Source of the DNA: Candidatus Avimonas merdigallinarum
GTDB lineage: Bacteria > Bacillota > Clostridia > Oscillospirales > Acutalibacteraceae
DNA: 64,000 nucleotides
Assembly (NCBI GenBank): GCA_904377855.1
Contig: CAJFGS010000002.1
Coordinates: 1 to 64,000, forward strand
Reading direction: 5' to 3'
A program made the position numbers and the translations under genes. The first letter of the stretch is position 1, and each line of letters opens with the position of its first letter. Positions 59,607 to 64,000 of the stretch are shown one piece after another. The notes beneath the pieces are model-generated. The model ran no database searches and was not told where the DNA came from. It saw nothing but the letters and a program-made list of their open reading frames with translations.

Positions 59607-59819
59607 ATGATGCCGCTGGTATTTGCTAATGTCGGGGAGGAGAGCATTATCCGGAAGGTGGGCGGCAGCCCGGAGGTGCGGGCGCATTTGGAGGATCTCG
59701 GTTTTGTGACGGGAGGCAATGTGACGGTGATCTCCACCGCCGGCGGGAACCTGATTGTGAACATCAAGGATTCCCGCGTGGCAATCAGCCGCGAAATGGC
59801 GAGCAAAATCATGGTGTGA
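59607..59819 (+). CDS. feoA: FeoA protein 1
   Basis: About 70 residues from MMPLVFANVGEES at 59607 with GAGGGGTG upstream. SH3-like FeoA fold: ESIIRKVGGSPEVRAHLEDLGF, then GGNVTVISTAGGNLIVNIKDSRVAI. Cytoplasmic accessory of the FeoB iron transporter. First gene of the operon. Confidence 0.93.
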   Translation: MMPLVFANVGEESIIRKVGGSPEVRAHLEDLGFVTGGNVTVISTAGGNLIVNIKDSRVAISREMASKIMV

Positions 59820-59851
59820 CGGCCAGAACGGATTAGCAGGGAGGAAACAGA

Positions 59852-60073
59852 ATGAAAACATTGAAGCAGGCAACGATCGGCAGCACGGTAAAGGTGGTGA
59901 AGCTGCACGGCGAAGGCGCGGTCAAACGCCGGATTATGGACATGGGCATCACCCGCGGCGTACCGGTGTACATCCGCAAGGTGGCGCCGCTCGGCGATCC
60001 GGTGGAGGTAACCGTCCGGGGTTATGAGCTTTCCCTGCGGAAAGCGGACGCGGAAATGATCGAGGTGGAGTGA
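59852..60073 (+). CDS. feoA: FeoA protein 2
   Basis: 73 residues with GGGAGGAAAC before ATG. Second SH3-like FeoA: GSTVKVVKLHGEGAVKRRIM, then DMGITRGVPVYIRKVAPLG and ELSLRKADAEMIEV. It differs clearly from FeoA 1, so the two are not recent duplicates. Tandem feoA genes before feoB are common in Clostridia. Confidence 0.93.
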   Translation: MKTLKQATIGSTVKVVKLHGEGAVKRRIMDMGITRGVPVYIRKVAPLGDPVEVTVRGYELSLRKADAEMIEVE

Positions 60074-60117
60074 TCTTCCTGCGCCGGCTCCCCGAGGGAG
60101 GCGCTTTGCGGCATGCG

Positions 60118-60133
60118 GTTAGCTTTGGCTAAT
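60118..60133 (+). promoter_or_regulatory. DtxR-type operator 3 before feoB
   Basis: GTTAGCTTTGGCTAAT, 15 of 16 positions fit the palindrome. It lies between feoA 2 and feoB; a weak TTGCGG-18-TAATTT promoter overlaps it. Confidence 0.75.
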
Positions 60134-60168
60134 TTACATATGGGAAGAATATGGAAGGAAGAAGAGCG

Positions 60169-62592
60169 ATGAATATTCGAATTGCCCTGGCGGGAAACCC
60201 GAACAGCGGGAAAACCACCCTGTTCAATGCGCTGACCGGATCGAACCAGTTCGTCGGGAACTGGCCGGGCGTCACGGTCGAAAAGAAGGAAGGGAAGCTC
60301 AAAAAGCACAGCGACGTCACGATTATGGACCTCCCGGGCATTTATTCGCTGTCGCCGTATACGCTGGAAGAAGTGGTGGCGCGCAATTACCTGATTAACG
60401 AACGCCCGGACGCCATCCTGAACATCATCGACGGCACCAACCTGGAGCGCAACCTCTACCTGACCACCCAGCTTACCGAACTGGGGATCCCGGTGGTGGT
60501 GGCGGTCAACATGATGGACGTGGTAAAGAAAAACGGCGACCACATCAACACCGGCGAGCTTTCCCGCCAGCTTGGCTGCGCGGTGGTGGAGATCTCCGCC
60601 CTCAAGGGCGCCGGCGTCATGGAAGCGGCCGAGGAAGCGGTGAAAGCGGCTTCCGGGCCGGCCACCATCCCCCAGCACAGCTTCAGCGGCGCGGTGGAGC
60701 ACGCGATAGCGCACATCGAGGAGGCGGCGGTCCACACCCTGCCGGCCGAACAGCAGCGCTGGTACGCCGTCAAGATTTTTGAGCGGGACGAAAAGGTGCT
60801 CGAGCAGCTCAAGCTGAAAAAGGAAGTCCTGGCCCATATCGAGGAGGATATCCAGGCTGCGGAGAAAGAATTGGACGACGATGCGGAAAGCATCATCACC
60901 AACGAACGGTATGTGTATATCGCCTCCATCCTCAAAAGCTGCTACAAGAAAAAGAATGCGGGGAAGCTGTCGGTTTCGGACAAAATCGACCGGGTGGTCA
61001 CCAACCGCTGGGCGGCCCTCCCAATTTTCGCGGTGGTGATGTTCCTCGTGTATTTCGTCTCGGTGACCACGGTGGGCACCTGGGCGACCGACTGGGCGAA
61101 CGACGGCGTGTTCGGCGAAGGCTGGCACCTGTTCGGGATCGGCTCGGCGGATTACGAGGACGCGGCGGCGGAATATGAAGTCCCCGGCGCGGTGGTGGAA
61201 GCCTTCGAGTCGGCGGCCGCCGACGCGGGGCTGGATCCGGCCGAGGCGGCCGGGTTGACCACCGAAGCCTATCTGTATGACGAGAACGGCGCGGTTACCG
61301 AGACGATACCGGTTACCTTTGCGGATTATGAGGAGGCCGCCGCGGTGGAAGAGCCCGATCCCGCCGCCTACGGCGTGTGGGTGCCCGGCCTCCCGGTGCT
61401 GATTGAGAGCGGCCTGGACGCGGTCAACTGCGTGGATTGGCTCAAGGGGCTGATCCTGGACGGGATTGTCGGCGGCGTCGGCGCGGTGCTCGGTTTTGTC
61501 CCGCAGATGCTGGTGCTGTTCATCTTCCTGGCGTTCCTGGAAGGCTGCGGCTATATGGCGCGCATCGCGTTCGTAATGGACCGCATTTTCCGCAAGTTCG
61601 GCCTGTCGGGCAAATCCTTTATCCCGATGCTCATCGGCACCGGCTGCGGCGTGCCCGGGATTATGGCCTCCCGCACGATTGAAAACGAGCGCGACCGCCG
61701 CATGACGGTCATGACCACCACCTTCATCCCCTGCGGCGCCAAGCTCCCGATTATCGCGCTGATTGCCGGCGCGCTGTTCAACGGGGCCTGGTGGGTGGCG
61801 CCGAGCGCCTATTTCGTAGGGGTAGCGGCCATCATCGTCTCCGGTATCATGCTCAAGAAGACGAGGCTGTTCGCGGGCGACCCGGCCCCCTTTGTCATGG
61901 AGCTGCCGGCCTATCACCTGCCCACCGTCGGCAACGTGCTCCGCTCGATGTGGGAGCGCGCCTGGTCCTTTATCAAAAAGGCCGGCACCATCATCCTGCT
62001 GTCGGCGATCCTGCTGTGGTTCCTGCAGGGCTTCGGGGTGGAAAACGGGAAATTCGGCATGGTCAGCGACCTGAACAATTCGATTTTGGCCGTCATCGGC
62101 GGTGCGATCGCCTGGATTTTCGCCCCGCTCGGCTGGGGCAACTGGCAGGCGGCGGTGGCCTGCGTCACCGGCCTGATCGCTAAGGAAAACGTGGTCAGCA
62201 CCTTCGGCGTGCTGTACGGCGGCTTCGAAGAGGTGGCCGAAAACGGCTGGCAGGTGTGGGCGAATGTGCGGGAGCATTTCACCATGCTTTCCGCCTACTC
62301 CTTCCTGGTGTTCAACCTGCTGTGCGCACCCTGCTTCGCGGCAATGGGCGCCATCAAGCGCGAAATGAACAATGGGAAGTGGACGGCGTTCGCCATCGGC
62401 TACCAGTGCGTGTTCGCCTATGCGGTTTCCCTGATTATCTATCAGCTGGGCTCGCTGTTCACCGGCAATGTGGCCGGCGCCGCCGGCGTGGTCGGCGTAA
62501 TCGCCGCCTTCCTCCTGCTGGCGATCATCCTCTTCCAGCTTTTCCGCCCCTATAAGGAGGGCGGGACGCTCCGGAAAAAAGGAATGGCCTGA
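60169..62592 (+). CDS. feoB: Ferrous iron transport protein B
   Basis: About 807 residues from MNIRIALAGNPNSGK at 60169, with GGAAGGAAG upstream; the ATG at 60151 lacks one. G-protein domain: G1 GNPNSGKTT at 9-17, G3 DLPG, G4 NMMD. A helical GDI region follows, then the membrane channel with Gate motifs (GCGVPGIMASRTIEN; FIPCGAKLPIIAL). An unusual acidic segment of about 75 residues (about 325-400, rich in Ala/Glu/Asp) sits between the first two membrane helices. Imports Fe2+ under anaerobic conditions. Confidence 0.96.
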   Translation: MNIRIALAGNPNSGKTTLFNALTGSNQFVGNWPGVTVEKKEGKLKKHSDVTIMDLPGIYSLSPYTLEEVVARNYLINERPDAILNIIDGTNLERNLYLTTQLTELGIPVVVAVNMMDVVKKNGDHINTGELSRQLGCAVVEISALKGAGVMEAAEEAVKAASGPATIPQHSFSGAVEHAIAHIEEAAVHTLPAEQQRWYAVKIFERDEKVLEQLKLKKEVLAHIEEDIQAAEKELDDDAESIITNERYVYIASILKSCYKKKNAGKLSVSDKIDRVVTNRWAALPIFAVVMFLVYFVSVTTVGTWATDWANDGVFGEGWHLFGIGSADYEDAAAEYEVPGAVVEAFESAAADAGLDPAEAAGLTTEAYLYDENGAVTETIPVTFADYEEAAAVEEPDPAAYGVWVPGLPVLIESGLDAVNCVDWLKGLILDGIVGGVGAVLGFVPQMLVLFIFLAFLEGCGYMARIAFVMDRIFRKFGLSGKSFIPMLIGTGCGVPGIMASRTIENERDRRMTVMTTTFIPCGAKLPIIALIAGALFNGAWWVAPSAYFVGVAAIIVSGIMLKKTRLFAGDPAPFVMELPAYHLPTVGNVLRSMWERAWSFIKKAGTIILLSAILLWFLQGFGVENGKFGMVSDLNNSILAVIGGAIAWIFAPLGWGNWQAAVACVTGLIAKENVVSTFGVLYGGFEEVAENGWQVWANVREHFTMLSAYSFLVFNLLCAPCFAAMGAIKREMNNGKWTAFAIGYQCVFAYAVSLIIYQLGSLFTGNVAGAAGVVGVIAAFLLLAIILFQLFRPYKEGGTLRKKGMA

Positions 62593-62635
62593 CCCACACA
62601 CACCGGTACGGCGGCTTCCCAAAGGAGGGATTGGT

Positions 62636-62830
62636 TTGCTGCAATTTTTCCAAACATACGGTGGTTCGATTCTTGTCGGCCTGCTTGTCCTGTCGGCGGC
62701 CGCGCTGGCCGCGGCAAAGCTGTACCGGGACAGGCGGAAAGGGAAATCCTCCTGCGGGGGCGGCTGCGCTCACTGCCCCTCCGCGGGGGCCTGCCACGGG
62801 AATACTATCCGTATAAAAAGCGAAAAGTAA
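62636..62830 (+). CDS. FeoB-associated Cys-rich membrane protein
   Basis: 64 residues, TTG start with AAAGGAGGG upstream, 43 bp after feoB. One transmembrane helix (about 10-27), a basic stretch (YRDRRKGK), then a Cys cluster (SSCGGGCAHCPSAGACHG). It matches the small protein usually found after feoB in Firmicutes; it may help FeoB or bind metal. Last gene of the operon. Confidence 0.9.
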   Translation: MLQFFQTYGGSILVGLLVLSAAALAAAKLYRDRRKGKSSCGGGCAHCPSAGACHGNTIRIKSEK

Positions 62831-63287
62831 AACCGAGCGAAAAAACGGGACGCCGGGGGAATCCCCGGCGTCCCGTTTTCCTGTCCCGGCAGGGATCCGG
62901 CCGCGAGGGGCGGCTTCCCCGCCGCGCTCGGCCCGACCCGGAGGGGACGGGGCGGCATGCTCCTTTTACAGCGACCCTTCGCCGTGGCTCTTTCGCCGTG
63001 GTTCCTTCGCTGCGGGGATGCACCGGCACGGCGGGGCGCGCCCTCCGCCGGGAAGTGGGGGACGGGAACGCTCAGGAGGGCAAAGGGGGCAGCCCCAGCG
63101 ATCCGGTCCCGGCGGGAGGCGCCGGCCTGTCCCCCTGCCGAAATTGTGAAATTTTTGTTATATCTGGGGATTCTCCGCCCGCACCGGCGCACGATATGAT
63201 AGAATGAAATTCCAAAACAGGGCCGCCGGCGGGAACAGAACGGCCCGCCGCAAACGCCGGCAGTTTGGCTTCGGGGGAGGAAACGGC
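62831..63287. other. 457-bp gap before the nucleoside phosphorylase gene
   Basis: It contains the feo terminator. The centre (62890-63130) is GC-rich without a gene; a TATGAT box near 63196 may be part of the phosphorylase promoter. Confidence 0.5.
62842..62879 (+). terminator. Terminator of the feo operon
   Basis: A 17-bp perfect stem around GAAT including T4. Confidence 0.88.
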
Positions 63288-64000
63288 ATGATGAATTTCA
63301 ACGAGAACCGGATGTTCCATATCGGACTGGCCCCGTCCCAGGGGGCAAAATACGCGATTTTGACCGGGGATCCGGGGCGGGTGGAATCGATCGCCCGCCG
63401 GCTGGAGGGGGCGGCTTTCCTGGCCTCCAACCGGGAGTATACCTCCTGGGCGGGGACGCTGGAGGGGGAGCGGGTGCTGGTAATTTCCCACGGGATCGGC
63501 GGCCCGTCCACCGCTATCTGCGTGGAGGAGCTGAGCCGCTGCGGGGTAAAAACCCTGATCCGGGTGGGGACCTGCGGGGGAATGGCCCTCCCCGTAAAAG
63601 GCGGCGATTTGGTGGTGGCCAACGCCGCAATCCGGCAGGAAGGGACCTCGCGGGAATACCTGCCGCTGGCGTTCCCGGCGGTGTCGGACTTCACCGTGAC
63701 CGCCGCGCTGCGGGACGCCGCCGCCGGAACCGGCAGGGCCGTGCACGTGGGGGTGGTGCAGTGCAAGGACTCCTTTTACGGCCAGCACAGCCCGGAGGAT
63801 TCGCCGGTTTCCTACGAACTGAAAAACCAGTGGCAGGCCTGGCTGCGGGGCGGCTGCCTCGCCTCCGAGATGGAGTCGGCGGCGCTGTATATCGTGGCGA
63901 CCGCCAAAGGGCTGCGGGCCGGCTGCGTCCTCCATGTGCTCTGGAACCAGGAGCGGCAGGCAGCCGGGCTGGATAACCCGCGCGACGAGGACACTTCCGG
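63288..64000 (+). CDS. Nucleoside phosphorylase, uridine-phosphorylase type (3' end beyond window)
   Basis: At least 237 residues read from ATG 63288 (GGGGGAGG 7 nt upstream) to the window edge without a stop. Family motifs: FHIGLAP and LTGDPGRV near residues 11-30, ISHGIGGPS, RVGTCGGM, KDSFYGQHSPED, and the ribose-site EMES. Splits uridine or a related nucleoside with phosphate to base and ribose-1-phosphate. Separated from the feo operon by a terminator. Substrate (uridine versus purines) is only probable. Confidence 0.88.
   Translation, partial: MMNFNENRMFHIGLAPSQGAKYAILTGDPGRVESIARRLEGAAFLASNREYTSWAGTLEGERVLVISHGIGGPSTAICVEELSRCGVKTLIRVGTCGGMALPVKGGDLVVANAAIRQEGTSREYLPLAFPAVSDFTVTAALRDAAAGTGRAVHVGVVQCKDSFYGQHSPEDSPVSYELKNQWQAWLRGGCLASEMESAALYIVATAKGLRAGCVLHVLWNQERQAAGLDNPRDEDTS

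Noticed and set aside
60022..62622. 866-codon open frame opposite feoB
   Set aside because: Antisense shadow; composition rich in His/Arg/Gln typical of reverse frames.
1..64000. CRISPR arrays, transposases, prophage genes, rRNA
   Set aside because: No repeat-spacer pattern, no recognisable transposase or phage protein, and no rRNA sequence seen on either strand.

Overview
The window looks like chromosomal DNA from an anaerobic, endospore-forming, high-GC member of the Clostridia, probably Oscillospirales/Ruminococcaceae. The support is the intact spoIIAA-spoIIAB-sigF operon, Feo-type ferrous iron uptake, a T-box leader on thrS, strong AGGAGG-type ribosome binding sites with many TTG/GTG starts, and a galacto/lacto-N-biose phosphorylase locus of the kind used by gut bacteria. 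No prophage, transposase, rRNA or CRISPR array was recognised.

Layout. 0.3-4.5 kb (minus): a four-gene envelope O-acetylation module (SGNH esterase/transferase, DUF4358 lipoprotein, MBOAT, DHHW). 4.6-9.7 kb (minus): glycyl-tRNA synthetase, the sigma-F operon and folC. 10-13.7 kb: an unknown protein, an MmcQ/YjbR protein, a FUSC-HAD fusion and an AraC regulator. 14.1-22.3 kb (plus): solute-binding protein, two permeases, a small membrane protein, a GH112 phosphorylase, a sugar nucleotidyltransferase and a NahK-like kinase. 22.3-30 kb: a spore-surface-like protein, valS, a HAD phosphatase with an AI-2E family protein, and the YifB/ComM ATPase. 30-36 kb: a VOC protein, a two-gene XRE/membrane-protein cassette bracketed by direct repeats, an Lrp regulator with an FMN-barrel protein, YjbQ, YlxP and NhaC. 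35.6-44.4 kb: a second FMN-barrel protein, a cysteine-synthase-like enzyme, YbjN, MYG1, T-box-thrS, ogt, tRNA-Gly and small membrane proteins. 44.6-49.3 kb: galE divergent from a second nucleotidyltransferase-kinase pair, then a DEAD-box helicase. 49.3-50.6 kb: an AT-rich gene-free island and a long leader. 50.6-58.8 kb: envelope genes (G5/3D-domain protein, DegV, two LCP ligases around a sigma/anti-sigma-like pair, a PrsA-like lipoprotein). 58.9-62.8 kb: a DtxR-type regulator divergent from feoA-feoA-feoB-FeoB-associated protein. The window ends inside a nucleoside phosphorylase gene.

How the genes work together. The 14-22 kb locus can import a galactosyl-HexNAc disaccharide, cleave it by phosphorolysis to galactose-1-phosphate plus HexNAc, phosphorylate the HexNAc at C1 and convert sugar-1-phosphates to UDP-sugars. 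galE and the paralogous pair at 45-48 kb complete the epimerisation route. The DtxR-type repressor very likely controls Feo through three matching 16-bp palindromes. The 50-59 kb block is a cell-envelope neighbourhood. Most genes are closed by clear intrinsic terminators, so operon limits can be read directly.
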